A program made the translations under genes and the position numbers. The notes below the pieces were generated by a model. It was not told where the DNA came from and did no database searches. It worked only from the letters and a program-made list of their open reading frames with translations. This document shows positions 16,845-26,051 of a DNA stretch of 64,000 nucleotides, piece by piece. Positions within the stretch are counted from its first letter, which is position 1. Each line of letters starts with the position of its first letter. This DNA comes from Burkholderia mayonis (GTDB taxonomy: Bacteria; Pseudomonadota; Gammaproteobacteria; Burkholderiales; Burkholderiaceae): positions 3,534,001 to 3,598,000 of the forward strand of contig NZ_CP013386.1 in the NCBI RefSeq assembly GCF_001523745.2, written 5' to 3'.

Positions 16845-17225
16845 TTGATGGACGCCGTCGCGCGATCGATTCAGTTCGATGCGGAAAGAAATGCGCGCGA
16901 CGACAAGCGTCGAAGTGAAACCCGGATGCGTGTTGTGTGCGCCGAACATCGTTTCCGAAGACACGACGTGACGCACATCGCACAAGAGGCGCAGGCGATC
17001 GCGCTCGAACGCGTCACGCTGCTGTGCGTCGTCGATCACATCGACGCCGCCAATCGAGCGCACTGGGTCGCGCCCGTCTATCTTGCGCGCGCGTTCGCGG
17101 GCGAGCCGCGCATCGTCGAGCCGGACGAGCACGACGCATTCGGCTGGTTCGCGCTGAGCGATTTGCCGCCGCCGCTCACGCACGAGCGGCGCGTCGCCGT
17201 CGCGCAGCTCGTGACGGCGGCCTGA
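16845..17225 (+). pseudogene. Nudix hydrolase remnant (Nudix box lost)
   Basis: The C-terminal half looks like a Nudix hydrolase: IALERVTLLCVVDHID, then HWVAPVYLARAFAGEP and EPDEHDAFGWFALSDLPPPL. The preceding residues (HIAQEAQAIALE) look like the worn end of the Nudix box REx2EE. The Gly-rich first half of the motif and the N-terminal domain are missing, so catalysis is not possible. It lies between plcN and a convergent hydrolase gene. Confidence 0.65.
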
Positions 17226-17256
17226 AATGTCGAACCCGGCGATTGCGGCAAGCGCA

Positions 17257-17892
17257 TCAAGCCGCCGTCACGAGCACATCGCGCGCGATCGCGCCGATTG
17301 CCGGCGAGTCGTCCCGAAACCGCAGCGGCGCCGCGCAATGCACGAGCGTATCGACGAGATATTTCGCGCGCGGCCACGGCCCGTAGCCCGCGGCGGTATT
17401 GATGTGCCCGGCGTCGCCGAGATTGACGAACGCGCTGCCGAGCCGGTGCGCAAGCTCGCGCGCGGCGGCGAGCGTCATCCACGGGTCGCTTTCGCTGCCG
17501 ATCACGATCGACGGCACGGCCAGGCGGTGCGGATCGAAGTCGCCCGCGAACGCGAACTTGCTCGGATTCGCCGGCGCGACGAACAGCGCGCCGACGACGT
17601 TCGCCGCCGGCGCGCCCGCGACCGATGCGTGCTGCACGAGCGCATGCGCGGCCGCGAGACAGCCGAAGCTGTGCGCGGCGAGCACGAACGGCCCGCGCTC
17701 GCGCACGAACAGATCGCGCACTTTCTGCGCCCAGCGCGCGAGATGCGGCGCGTCCCAGTCGTCCTGCTCGACGCGCAGCGCGCGCGCGAACTGTCTCTCG
17801 AGCCAGGTCTGCCAGTGCGCGCCTTCGCTGCCGTGCAGACCGGGCACCGTGACGAGCCGCGGCGGCCACGTCGATTTGCTGCATGAGCGCAT
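17257..17892 (-). CDS. RBBP9/YdeN-family serine hydrolase
   Basis: 211 residues, a small alpha/beta hydrolase. Family blocks are VPGLHGSEGAHWQTWLE, AAHSFGCLAAAHAL with nucleophile Ser75, VAPANPSKF, GSESDPWMTLAAA with the acid, and GDAGHINTAAGYGPWP with His. Substrates are unknown for most members. Convergent with the Nudix remnant and divergent from the VOC gene. Confidence 0.9.
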   Translation of the reverse strand: MRSCSKSTWPPRLVTVPGLHGSEGAHWQTWLERQFARALRVEQDDWDAPHLARWAQKVRDLFVRERGPFVLAAHSFGCLAAAHALVQHASVAGAPAANVVGALFVAPANPSKFAFAGDFDPHRLAVPSIVIGSESDPWMTLAAARELAHRLGSAFVNLGDAGHINTAAGYGPWPRAKYLVDTLVHCAAPLRFRDDSPAIGAIARDVLVTAA

Positions 17893-18041
17893 GTGTCCCT
17901 CGCGAAGCTAGGAGCCTGGCGTCGATTGTCGCGTGCGCGCGATGCGCGGCGAACCAATTTTTTGTGCTTTGCATTTCCGCGCATGGCGACGCAAAGCGCG
18001 GCAAAACCGTAGAATGAGGGCTTCATTTGAGGAGACGATGC

Positions 18042-18479
18042 ATGTCCGCCACGCCGTCAGGCGCGTTGCGCCCGTTTCATCTCGCGTTTCCGGTCACGAG
18101 CCTCGAGCGCGCGCGCCGCTTCTACGGCGGCCTGCTCGGCTGCCCGGAAGGCCGCAGCTCCGATCGCTGGGTCGATTTCGATTTCTTCGGACACCAGCTC
18201 GTCGCGCACCTCGCGCCCGACGAGACGGGCCGCCCGGCCGTCAACCCGGTGGACGGCGACGACGTGCCGGTGCGCCATTTCGGCGTCGTATTGTCGATGG
18301 ACGAATGGCACGCGCTCGCCGGCAAACTGAAGGCGGCCGGCACGGCTTTCGTGATCGAGCCGCACATCCGCTTCAAGGGCGAGGCCGGCGAGCAGGCGAC
18401 GATGTTCTTCTTCGATCCGTGCGGCAACGCGCTGGAATTCAAGGCATTCGCCGACATCGGTCAATTGTTCGCGAAGTAG
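18042..18479 (+). CDS. VOC-superfamily protein (glyoxalase/dioxygenase-like)
   Basis: 145 residues with one vicinal-oxygen-chelate domain: [52 protein letters not shown] and [15 protein letters not shown]. His in PFHLAF, His in GHQL and Glu in LEFK could bind a metal. The ATG at 18042 is used because GAGGAG lies at the right distance; the open frame begins 15 bp earlier. It opens a run of five co-directional genes, with ghrA starting four bases after its stop. Confidence 0.85.
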   Translation: MSATPSGALRPFHLAFPVTSLERARRFYGGLLGCPEGRSSDRWVDFDFFGHQLVAHLAPDETGRPAVNPVDGDDVPVRHFGVVLSMDEWHALAGKLKAAGTAFVIEPHIRFKGEAGEQATMFFFDPCGNALEFKAFADIGQLFAK

Positions 18480-18483
18480 ACGC

Positions 18484-19425
18484 ATGCGAATACTGCTCTA
18501 TACGCCGCATCGGGACGCGCAAGACTGGAAGCGCGACATCGAGCGCGCGCTGCCCGGCGCACGGCTGCGCGCATGGACGCCCGGCGACGACGCGCCCGCC
18601 GATTACGCGCTCGTCTGGCGCGCGCCGCGCGCGTTCTTCGCGCCGCGCGCGGATCTGAAGGCCGTGTTCAATCTCGGCGCGGGCGTCGACGCGGTGCTCG
18701 CGCTCGAACGCGCGCATCCGGGCATGCTGCCGCGCGACGTGCCGCTCGTGCGCCTCGAGGACGCCGGGATGGCGCGGCAGATGGTCGAATACACGACGCA
18801 CGCGGCGCTGCGCTATCTGCGCCGCTTCGACGAATATGCGCTGTTGCAGCGCGAGCGCCGCTGGCAGGCGCTCGCGCCGCATCCGCGCGACACGTTCGTC
18901 GTCGGCGTGCTGGGGCTCGGCGCGTTGGGCGCCGAAGTCGCGCGCGCGCTCGCGGCGCTCGGGCTGCCGGTGCGCGGCTACAGCCGCGCGGCGAAGACGC
19001 TCGACGGCATCGCGACGTTCGCGGGCGTCGCGCAGCTCGACGCGTTCCTCGACGGCGTGAAGCTGCTCGTGAACCTGCTGCCGAGCACCGCCGACACCGA
19101 CGGCATCCTGAACGCACGCGCGTTCGCGAAGCTCGCGCACGGCGCGTATCTCGTGAACATTGCGCGCGGCGCGCATCTCGTCGAAGCGGACTTGCTCGAC
19201 GCGCTCTCGAGCGGCCGCATCGCCGCGGCGACGCTCGACGTGTTCGCGACCGAGCCGCTGCCTGAAGATCACCCGTTCTGGCGCGAGCCGCGAATCGTGA
19301 TCACGCCGCACTGCTCGGCGGATACACTGCGCGCCGAAGCGGTCGAGCAGATCGCCGCGAAGATCGGCGCGCTCGAGCGCGGCGAGCCGATCGGCGGCGT
19401 CGTCGACCGCGCACTCGGCTATTGA
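18484..19425 (+). CDS. ghrA: Glyoxylate/hydroxypyruvate reductase A
   Basis: 313 residues, a D-2-hydroxyacid dehydrogenase that reduces glyoxylate and hydroxypyruvate with NADPH. VVGVLGLGALGAEVARAL is the dinucleotide-binding loop; VNIARGAHLVEADLLDAL carries the substrate Arg, and HPFWREPRIVITPHCSA the Glu/His catalytic region. The GhrA-type N-terminus MRILLYTPHRDAQDWKRDIE is clear. Tight spacing to the VOC gene implies co-translation. Confidence 0.9.
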   Translation: MRILLYTPHRDAQDWKRDIERALPGARLRAWTPGDDAPADYALVWRAPRAFFAPRADLKAVFNLGAGVDAVLALERAHPGMLPRDVPLVRLEDAGMARQMVEYTTHAALRYLRRFDEYALLQRERRWQALAPHPRDTFVVGVLGLGALGAEVARALAALGLPVRGYSRAAKTLDGIATFAGVAQLDAFLDGVKLLVNLLPSTADTDGILNARAFAKLAHGAYLVNIARGAHLVEADLLDALSSGRIAAATLDVFATEPLPEDHPFWREPRIVITPHCSADTLRAEAVEQIAAKIGALERGEPIGGVVDRALGY

Positions 19426-19506
19426 CCGCGGCGGCCCGCGAATACGCTCGCAGGAAAATCCCATGCAGCGATCCATTCATCAGAAGACAGGAATCAGGAG
19501 ACTCGG

Positions 19507-20439
19507 ATGACGCTCCCCCAATCCGTGAAGATCGTCGAAGTCGGCCCGCGCGACGGGCTGCAGAACGAGCAGGCGTTCGTGCCGACCGACGTCAAGATCG
19601 ATCTTGTGAACCGGCTGTCGCGCGCCGGTTTCCGCAACATCGAGGCGGCGTCGTTCGTGTCGCCGAAATGGGTGCCGCAGATGGCCGACGGCGCCGACGT
19701 GATGGCCGGCATCGAGCGCCGCGCGGGCACGATCTACTCGGCGCTCACGCCAAACCTGAAGGGCGTCGAGAACGCGCTCGCCGCGCGCGCCGACGAAGTC
19801 GTGATCTTCGGCGCGGCGAGCGAGGCGTTCTCGCAGCGCAACATCAACTGCAGCATCGCGGAGAGCATCGCGCGCTTCGAGCCCGTCGCGCGCGCGGCGA
19901 AGGACGCGGGCGTGCGGCTGCGCGCGAGTGTGTCGTGCGCGCTCGGCTGCCCGTATCAGGGCGACGTGCCGGTCGACGCCGTCGTCGACGTCGTGAAGCG
20001 CCTCGCCGCGCTCGGCTGCGACGAGATCGACATCGCCGACACGATCGGCGTCGGCACGCCGGGCCGCACGCGCGCGGTGCTCGACGCGGTCGCGAAGGCG
20101 TTCCCGCGCGAACGGCTGTCGGGGCACTTCCACGACACCTACGGGCAGGCGCTCGCGAACATCTACGCGGCGCTGCTCGAAGGCATCGGGATCTTCCACG
20201 CGTCGGTCGCGGGCCTCGGCGGCTGCCCGTACGCGAAGGGCGCGACCGGCAACGTCGCGACGGAGGACGTGCTGTACATGATGCGCGGCCTGAACATCGA
20301 TACGGGCGTCGATCTCGGCCAGGTCGTCGCCGCCGGCGATTTCATCTCGACCGCGATCGGCCGCGCGAATGTGTCGCGCGCGGGGCGCGCGCTGCTCGCG
20401 AAGCAGCGTGCGGCCGCCGAACCGTCCGCCTGCGCGTGA
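19507..20439 (+). CDS. mvaB: Hydroxymethylglutaryl-CoA lyase
   Basis: 310 residues; splits 3-hydroxy-3-methylglutaryl-CoA into acetyl-CoA and acetoacetate, the last step of leucine breakdown. EVGPRDGLQNE binds the substrate and metal, SALTPNLKG and GHFHDTYGQALANIY carry the metal histidines, and GLGGCPYAKGATGNVATED holds the catalytic Cys. AGGAG precedes the ATG. The other leucine-degradation genes are not in this window. Confidence 0.95.
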   Translation: MTLPQSVKIVEVGPRDGLQNEQAFVPTDVKIDLVNRLSRAGFRNIEAASFVSPKWVPQMADGADVMAGIERRAGTIYSALTPNLKGVENALAARADEVVIFGAASEAFSQRNINCSIAESIARFEPVARAAKDAGVRLRASVSCALGCPYQGDVPVDAVVDVVKRLAALGCDEIDIADTIGVGTPGRTRAVLDAVAKAFPRERLSGHFHDTYGQALANIYAALLEGIGIFHASVAGLGGCPYAKGATGNVATEDVLYMMRGLNIDTGVDLGQVVAAGDFISTAIGRANVSRAGRALLAKQRAAAEPSACA

Positions 20440-20490
20440 TCCGCGCGGCGCCCATCACACCACTACTCCACGAGGATACGAAGCGCACCC

Positions 20491-20997
20491 ATGGCTACCC
20501 CCGCCCCCATCGACAAGCTTCCGGATTCCGCCCGTCGCGTCGCGTTGCTGCTGCGCGAGCGCGGCCATGCGAAGGGCATCGTGATGCTCGAGGAAACCGG
20601 CAAGACGTCGGCCGAAGCCGCCGCGGGTCTCGGCTGCTCGGTCGCGCAGATCGCGAAGTCGATCCTGTTCCGCCGCCGCGCCGACGGCGCGCCCGTGCTC
20701 GTCGTCGCGAGCGGCGCGAATCGCGTCGATGAGAAGAAGGTCGCCGAACACGTCGGCGAAGTCGGCCGTGCGGACGCGAAGTTCGTGCGCGACAACACCG
20801 GCTACGCGATCGGCGGCGTGTGTCCGATCGGTCATCTCGTCGAGCCCGTCATGCTGATCGATCGCGACCTGCTCGAGCTCGACAACCTGTGGGCAGCGGC
20901 CGGCCACCCGCACGCAGTGTTCAATCTGTCTCCGCAGGAGCTGGTGACGTTGACGGGCGCGCCGGTGGCCGACGTCGCGGAGCGCAGCGACGCATGA
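20491..20997 (+). CDS. ybaK: YbaK/EbsC-family aminoacyl-tRNA deacylase
   Basis: 168 residues; trans-editing protein that hydrolyses mischarged tRNA (Cys-tRNAPro in the best-studied members). The YbaK fold is shown by GCSVAQIAKSILFRRRADG, LVVASGANRVDEKKVA, and GYAIGGVCPIGH with the conserved Gly/Pro-Ile-Gly loop. It ends in an ATGA overlap with the DUF1289 gene. Confidence 0.88.
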   Translation: MATPAPIDKLPDSARRVALLLRERGHAKGIVMLEETGKTSAEAAAGLGCSVAQIAKSILFRRRADGAPVLVVASGANRVDEKKVAEHVGEVGRADAKFVRDNTGYAIGGVCPIGHLVEPVMLIDRDLLELDNLWAAAGHPHAVFNLSPQELVTLTGAPVADVAERSDA

Positions 20998-21311
20998 GCG
21001 ACAAGACGGAGATCGGCGGCATGGCGAAGGTCGAGGGGACGCCGGGCGCGGCAGCGGCCGATGCGGCGGCAACGCATGCAGCGGCGAGCGAGGCGGCGGT
21101 GAGCGCGGTCGCCGCGAGCGAGACGACGGCTGCGCCGGGCACGAACGTGCCGTCGCCATGCACGAACGTCTGCAGGATCGATGCGAAAACCGGCTGGTGC
21201 GAAGGCTGCCGTCGCACGCGCGACGAGATCGCCGGCTGGCGCAAGTTCGACGACGACGCGAAGCGCGCAGTGCTCGCGCGGCTGGCGGCGCGGCAGACGG
21301 CCTGCGCGTGA
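20994..21311 (+). CDS. DUF1289 domain protein
   Basis: 105 residues. A low-complexity Ala-rich N-terminus (about residues 1-50) precedes the Cys-rich DUF1289 motif PCTNVCRIDAKTGWCEGCRR, then TRDEIAGWRKFDDDAKRAVL. The four cysteines suggest a metal-bound fold, but the function is unknown. It overlaps the ybaK stop by four bases (ATGA). Confidence 0.88.
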   Translation: MSDKTEIGGMAKVEGTPGAAAADAAATHAAASEAAVSAVAASETTAAPGTNVPSPCTNVCRIDAKTGWCEGCRRTRDEIAGWRKFDDDAKRAVLARLAARQTACA

Positions 21312-21966
21312 TGCGGCGCCGGCAGCGGGCCGCGCCCGCGCGCGTTGCCGCAAGCGGCAGGCACGGCGCAAAAAAATGCCGTTCAGCCAGATTGGCGAAC
21401 GGCGAGCGTAATGAGAATTCTGTGGACGTGATCAACGTCACTGCGCATCATACGAGCGCCCTCGCTGCATCGCATCAGGAGTTTCCCTACAACTTTTTTG
21501 CGCGTGTCGGAATGTCTCGGTCTGGCTTCGCGTCGCGCGCGATGTCGTCTGCGCGAATCAGCGTGCATCGCCCGATCGCGGCGCTGCGTCCGTCTGTCCG
21601 GAGCGCCGCCGGCGCACCACGCATGCGTCGCGTGCGATCCCTGTCAACCGACGCGCGCCGATCGATCGGACGACACGTCGCGCGCCTCCGTCATTGCTGA
21701 CGCGCCGCGCTTGCACGGCGCGCCTCGCCTCCCGATAAGCCGCCGCACGCCGCTCGACCAGCCGATGCTTTATCCGCGCCCATCGCCGCCGCCCGCCGTG
21801 ACGCGCTGCGCGCATCGCCTTTCCGCCAGACGATGCTCGCCGCTCGATCGGACTGCGCCCGCGCCATTCGATGCGCACTGAAGCGAAGCGCCGATCGCCC
21901 GCGCACCGCCACGCATCCACCGCGCCGCGCACCGCCACGAACCGCCGCGCACTCCGCCCGGCACAC
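21312..21966. other. 655-bp intergenic region holding a possible small RNA
   Basis: Lies between the DUF1289 gene and the convergent EamA gene. No protein-like frame is seen. A strong minus-strand terminator at 21369-21403 lies too far from the EamA stop (560 bp) to be its obvious terminator, so another minus-strand transcript may end there. Confidence 0.45.
21369..21440 (-). ncRNA. Candidate small RNA ending in an intrinsic terminator
   Basis: On the minus strand, GCCGTTC and GAACGGC form a hairpin (21378-21403) followed at once by ATTTTTTT (21369-21376), a textbook terminator. A TATGAT -10-like hexamer lies at 21447-21452, which would start a transcript of about 70 nt. Inside is GACGT-GATCA-ACGTC, another inverted repeat. 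No -35 is convincing and no conservation can be checked here. Confidence 0.3.
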
Positions 21967-22869
21967 TCAGCCCCGCGCCTCGACCCGCCGCGCCGGCACG
22001 ATCCGCCAGCCGAGATTCACGCCGGCCGCCGCGAGCAGGATCAACGCCGCGCCGAACACCTGACTCCACGCGAGCGTCTGCCCGAACGCGATCCGATCGA
22101 CGACGATCGCGACGACCGGATAGACGAACGAAAGCGCGCCTATCGTCGCGGTCGGCAGCTTCTGGATCGCGCCGTACAGCAACACGTACATGATCCCCGT
22201 GTTGACGACGCCGAGCACGACGAGGTCGAGCCACTGGCTCGGCGTCGCGGGCAGCGCGTCGTAGTGGACGAACGGCGCGAGCGCGAGCACGCCGACGCCC
22301 GTCTGGAACAGCGCCAGCAGATGCGGCGGCGTGCCCTTCAGATGCTTCGTGACGATCGACGACACCGCGTACAGGAACGCCGCACCGAGCGCGAGCACGA
22401 CGCCTTCGAGATACTGACCGGGCACCGCGAGCACCGCGGGCTCGACGCGCACGACGAGCGCGAGCCCCGTGAACGCGAGCACGAGCCACGCGACGGCCGA
22501 CGCGGTGAGCCGTTCGCGGAACACGATCGCGCCGAGCGCGACCAGCATGAACGGCTGCGTGTTGTAGACGGCCGTCGCCATCGAGATCGACGCGCGCGAG
22601 TACGCGGCGAACAGCAGCACCCAGTTCGCGACGATCGCGACGCTGCCGAGCGCGGCGAGCGCGACGACGCGCTTCGACAGCAGATCGCGGCGCAGGAAGC
22701 CGAGCGCCGCGCAGATGATCAGCATCGTCGCGCCGCCGAACAGGCAGCGAAAAAACACGACGTTCATCGGATGCTGCCGCGACGACACGACGAGCCAGCC
22801 GATCGTCCCGGACATCAGCATCGCGATCACCATTTCGAGCGCCCCGCGGCGCATATCGTTCGAAGCCAT
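21967..22869 (-). CDS. EamA/DMT-family transporter
   Basis: 300 residues with about ten membrane segments in two EamA repeats (first from MSGTIGWLVVSSRQHP, second from LEGVVLALGAAFLYAVSSIV). Members export amino acids or other small metabolites. It is divergent from an Lrp-family regulator 111 bp away, which suggests amino-acid-responsive export. The C-terminus is short and basic. Confidence 0.88.
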   Translation of the reverse strand: MASNDMRRGALEMVIAMLMSGTIGWLVVSSRQHPMNVVFFRCLFGGATMLIICAALGFLRRDLLSKRVVALAALGSVAIVANWVLLFAAYSRASISMATAVYNTQPFMLVALGAIVFRERLTASAVAWLVLAFTGLALVVRVEPAVLAVPGQYLEGVVLALGAAFLYAVSSIVTKHLKGTPPHLLALFQTGVGVLALAPFVHYDALPATPSQWLDLVVLGVVNTGIMYVLLYGAIQKLPTATIGALSFVYPVVAIVVDRIAFGQTLAWSQVFGAALILLAAAGVNLGWRIVPARRVEARG

Positions 22870-22980
22870 GTGAATTCTCGCGAGAGGAAAGCCTGACTTC
22901 GATTCTAGGCACTTGATTGGTTTCTCTCCATCGCTAAACTGAGTGAGATGCGTCTATCCACCTTTGAAAAGAAGGCTGCC

Positions 22981-23466
22981 ATGCAAAAACGCCTTTCGCC
23001 GCCGCCTGCGGCGAGCACACTCGATTCGATCGACCGCGAACTGCTGCGCGCGCTCGCCGACGACGCGCGCCAACCCGTCAGCGAACTCGCGCGGCGCGTC
23101 GGGTTGTCCGCGCCGAGCACCGCGGACCGCCTGCGCCGGCTCGAAGCGCAAGGCGTGATCGCGCGCTTCACGGTCGAGCTCGATCCGCGCGCGCTCGGCT
23201 ACACGCTGCAGGCGATCGTGCGCGTGAAGCCGCTGCCCGGCCAGTTGCATCTCGTCGAGGAATTGCTGCGGCGGATTCCCGAATTCGTCGAATGCGACAA
23301 GGTGACGGGCGACGATTGCTTCGTCTGCCGGCTCTATCTACGCTCGATCGAGCAGCTCGACGGGATACTCGCGAAGGTGACCGAGCGCGCGGAGACGAGC
23401 ACGGCGATCGTCAAATCGACGCCCGTCGCGCGGCGCTTGCCACCACTCGTGATCGAAGAGGATTGA
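22981..23466 (+). CDS. Lrp/AsnC-family regulator next to the EamA exporter
   Basis: 161 residues. The AsnC HTH (LDSIDRELLRALADDARQPV, GLSAPSTADRLRRLEAQGVI) is followed by a RAM domain (PEFVECDKVTGDDCFVCRLY). The ATG at 22981 is preferred because AGAAGG lies six bases upstream; an ATG at 22948 is also open. It probably controls the divergent exporter. Confidence 0.9.
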   Translation: MQKRLSPPPAASTLDSIDRELLRALADDARQPVSELARRVGLSAPSTADRLRRLEAQGVIARFTVELDPRALGYTLQAIVRVKPLPGQLHLVEELLRRIPEFVECDKVTGDDCFVCRLYLRSIEQLDGILAKVTERAETSTAIVKSTPVARRLPPLVIEED

Positions 23467-23599
23467 CGCAAGCGTGGAGCGGACGCGAAGCGCAGCGCCA
23501 CCCCGTGTGAAATCGACGGAAGCACCGTGCGCGCGAAAGCGGCGCGGCGCTCGCATCGGAGAAACGAGGGCTTCGGGTAACGAAGCCCGCGCCGCGGCG

Positions 23600-24493
23600 T
23601 CACGCCACCTCGCGCGCCTCGAAGAACGCGACGATCTCGTCGATCAGCACGACGGGCGCCTCTTCCGGGATGTAGTGTCCGCAGGCAAGCGCGCGGCCGC
23701 TCACGTCGCGCGCGACGCGCCGCCATTCGTCGAGCGGCTCGAAGCAGCGCCCGACGACGCCGTTCTCTCCCCACAGCACGCGCAACGGACACGCAACCTT
23801 GTTGCCGCGTTCGAGATCCGCGCGATCGTGATCGAGGTCGATCGTCGCCGACGCGCGATAGTCCTCGCACATCGCATGCACGGCGCCCGGCTGCCGCAGC
23901 GCTTCGCGATACGCGTGCAGCGCCTCCGGCGAGAACGGCGCGAGGCCGGCCGACCGATTGCCCATCACCGATTCGACGTACGCATCGGAGTTGCCGCCGA
24001 TCAGCGTCTCCGGCAGCGGCTCGGGCTGGATCAGGAAGAACCAGTGGAAGTACGCGGTCGCGAACGCGCGATCGGTGCGCTCGTACATCGCGAGCGTCGG
24101 CGCGATGTCGAGGAGCAGCATCCGCTCGACCGCGTCCGGATGATCGAGCGCCATCCGATGCGCGACGCGCGCGCCGCGATCGTGCGCGCACACGTAGAAG
24201 CGCGGAAAGCCGAAGTGACGCATCACCGCGACCTGATCGGCCGCCATCGCTCGCTTCGAATACGGCGCGTGCCGCGCGTCGCTCGCCGGCTTGCCCGACG
24301 CGCCGTAGCCGCGCAGATCGGTGACGATCACAGTGAAATGCCTGGCGAGCGTCGCAGCGACGCGATGCCAGATCACGTGCGTCTGCGGGTGGCCGTGCAG
24401 CAACAGAAGCGGCGGTCCCGAGCCTCCTTTGACGCCGAAGATGTCGACGTCCTGCGCCGTCACGCGAAACGGCGCGAACTCCTCAAACGACAT
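23600..24493 (-). CDS. Fluoroacetate dehalogenase-type alpha/beta hydrolase
   Basis: 297 residues. The residues match the fluoroacetate dehalogenase pattern: nucleophile Asp105 with carboxylate-binding Arg106 and Arg109 (HDRGAR), Asp129, halide-binding His150-Trp151 (YFHWFF), Tyr211 and catalytic His272. The spacings Asp105-His150 (45) and Asp105-Asp129 (24) equal those of the known enzyme. It would cleave C-F or C-Cl bonds in 2-haloacetates; substrate choice cannot be proved from sequence. Convergent with the Lrp gene; it stands alone. Confidence 0.82.
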   Translation of the reverse strand: MSFEEFAPFRVTAQDVDIFGVKGGSGPPLLLLHGHPQTHVIWHRVAATLARHFTVIVTDLRGYGASGKPASDARHAPYSKRAMAADQVAVMRHFGFPRFYVCAHDRGARVAHRMALDHPDAVERMLLLDIAPTLAMYERTDRAFATAYFHWFFLIQPEPLPETLIGGNSDAYVESVMGNRSAGLAPFSPEALHAYREALRQPGAVHAMCEDYRASATIDLDHDRADLERGNKVACPLRVLWGENGVVGRCFEPLDEWRRVARDVSGRALACGHYIPEEAPVVLIDEIVAFFEAREVA

Positions 24494-24790
24494 GGTCTTG
24501 TTCTCTCGGATTGTTGTGATCGTTATTGTAGGAGCGCGATCGTCGCGTCATCGCCGGCATGCCCGCGCAAAGCATAGAAACAGAGCACTCATTCGACAGC
24601 CCGGCCGCAGCGCGTTCGTCGAAGCGCGCCTATAATGGCACGACCGTTCGTATTAATTCGCCGCGAGCGCGCAGTCGGCACGACACTCACATAACATATC
24701 GACCGCGCGCGACGGCCCCGGCGAGGACGACGCAACGCGACGAACTTCACGCATTTGCCGCACGCGCGGCGACGATTCAGGAGACACCGC

Positions 24791-25750
24791 ATGGCCCTGC
24801 CCGCCATCCTGCAAAACCTCGCGCTGCCCGTCATCGCGTCGCCGATGTTCATCGTCAGCTATCCGGAACTCGTGCTCGCGCAATGCAAGGCGGGCATCGT
24901 CGGCTCGTTCCCCGCGCTCAACGCGCGCCCGGCCGAATTGCTCGACGAATGGCTCACGCAGATCCAGGCGCAGCTCGCCGAGCACCGGGCCGCGACCCCG
25001 GACGCCGTGATCGGGCCGATCGCCGTAAACCAGATCGTCCATCAGTCGAACGTGCGGCTCGAGCACGACATCCGCGTGTGCGTCGAGCACAAGGTGCCGA
25101 TCTTCATCACGAGCCTGCGCGCGCCCGCGCGCGAGATCGTCGACGCCGTGCACAGCTATGGCGGCATCGTGCTGCACGACGTGATCAACCTGCGGCATGC
25201 GCAGAAGGCGCTCGAAGCGGGCGTGGACGGCCTGATCCTCGTCGCGGCGGGCGCGGGCGGCCACGCGGGCACGACGTCGCCGTTCGCGCTCGTCGGCGAA
25301 GTCCGCAAGATCTTCGACGGCCCGATCGTGCTGTCCGGCTCGATCGCGAACGGCGGCTCGATCCTCGCCGCGCAGGCGATGGGCGCCGATCTCGCCTACA
25401 TGGGCACGCGCTTCATCGCGACGCAGGAAGCGCACGCGGTCGACGGCTACAAGCACGCGATCCTCGACGCGAAGTCGGCCGACATCATCTACACCAATCT
25501 CTTCACCGGTGTGCACGGCAACTACATCCGCGAGAGCATCGTGAACGCGGGCCTCGATCCGGACGCGCTGCCCGTCGCCGACAAGTCGAAGATGAACTTC
25601 GGCAGCGACAAGGCGAAGGCATGGAAGGACATCTGGGGCGCGGGACAGGGCGTCGGGCTGATGGACGACGTTCCGTCCGTCGCGGAGCTCGTCGCGCGGC
25701 TCAAGCGCGAATACGACGACGCGAAGACGCGGCTCGGGATTCGCGCGTAA
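24791..25750 (+). CDS. Nitronate monooxygenase (2-nitropropane dioxygenase-like)
   Basis: 319 residues, an FMN-dependent TIM-barrel enzyme that oxidises alkyl nitronates. VIASPMFIVSYPELVLAQC and GIVGSFPALNARP form the N-terminal FMN region, HDVINLRHAQKALEAGVDGL and AAGAGGHAGTTSPFALVGEV the phosphate loop and catalytic His, and GGSILAAQAMGADLAYMGTR the end of the barrel. CAGGAG lies 8 bases before the ATG. Confidence 0.9.
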   Translation: MALPAILQNLALPVIASPMFIVSYPELVLAQCKAGIVGSFPALNARPAELLDEWLTQIQAQLAEHRAATPDAVIGPIAVNQIVHQSNVRLEHDIRVCVEHKVPIFITSLRAPAREIVDAVHSYGGIVLHDVINLRHAQKALEAGVDGLILVAAGAGGHAGTTSPFALVGEVRKIFDGPIVLSGSIANGGSILAAQAMGADLAYMGTRFIATQEAHAVDGYKHAILDAKSADIIYTNLFTGVHGNYIRESIVNAGLDPDALPVADKSKMNFGSDKAKAWKDIWGAGQGVGLMDDVPSVAELVARLKREYDDAKTRLGIRA

Positions 25751-25950
25751 TCGTCGCCGCCGTGCTCGGTCGTCGCCGTGCGTGTCGGGCGGCGTGCGTG
25801 TCGGGCGGCGCGCGATTCACGCGGCGCCGCAGGCGCGAGGCATGCATGATGCGCATGCGAAGCACAGGCGACGGGCGATGCGCCGCATCGAAGCATTAAA
25901 TCAAATCGAATCGAATCGCCCCGGCGTCGAACGCGAATCAACAAGCGGTA

Positions 25951-25979
25951 AACAACAAAACCCTCGCCACGCGAGGGTT
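25951..25979 (-). terminator. Rho-independent terminator after the LysR gene
   Basis: Arms AACCCTCG and CGAGGGTT flank a 5-base loop (25959-25979). On the minus strand they are followed by TTGTTGTTT. It lies about 70 bp beyond the stop of the LysR gene. Confidence 0.8.
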
Positions 25980-26051
25980 CGTCTTCAGTCTGAGCGCGGC
26001 CCCGCCGGTCCGCGTTTTTTGTCGATGCGCGGCGCTCGTACCACGCTCGCG

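Noticed and set aside
21558..21938. 126-codon Arg-rich frame after the EamA gene
   Set aside because: Composition only; no ribosome-binding site, no hydrophobic or structured core.
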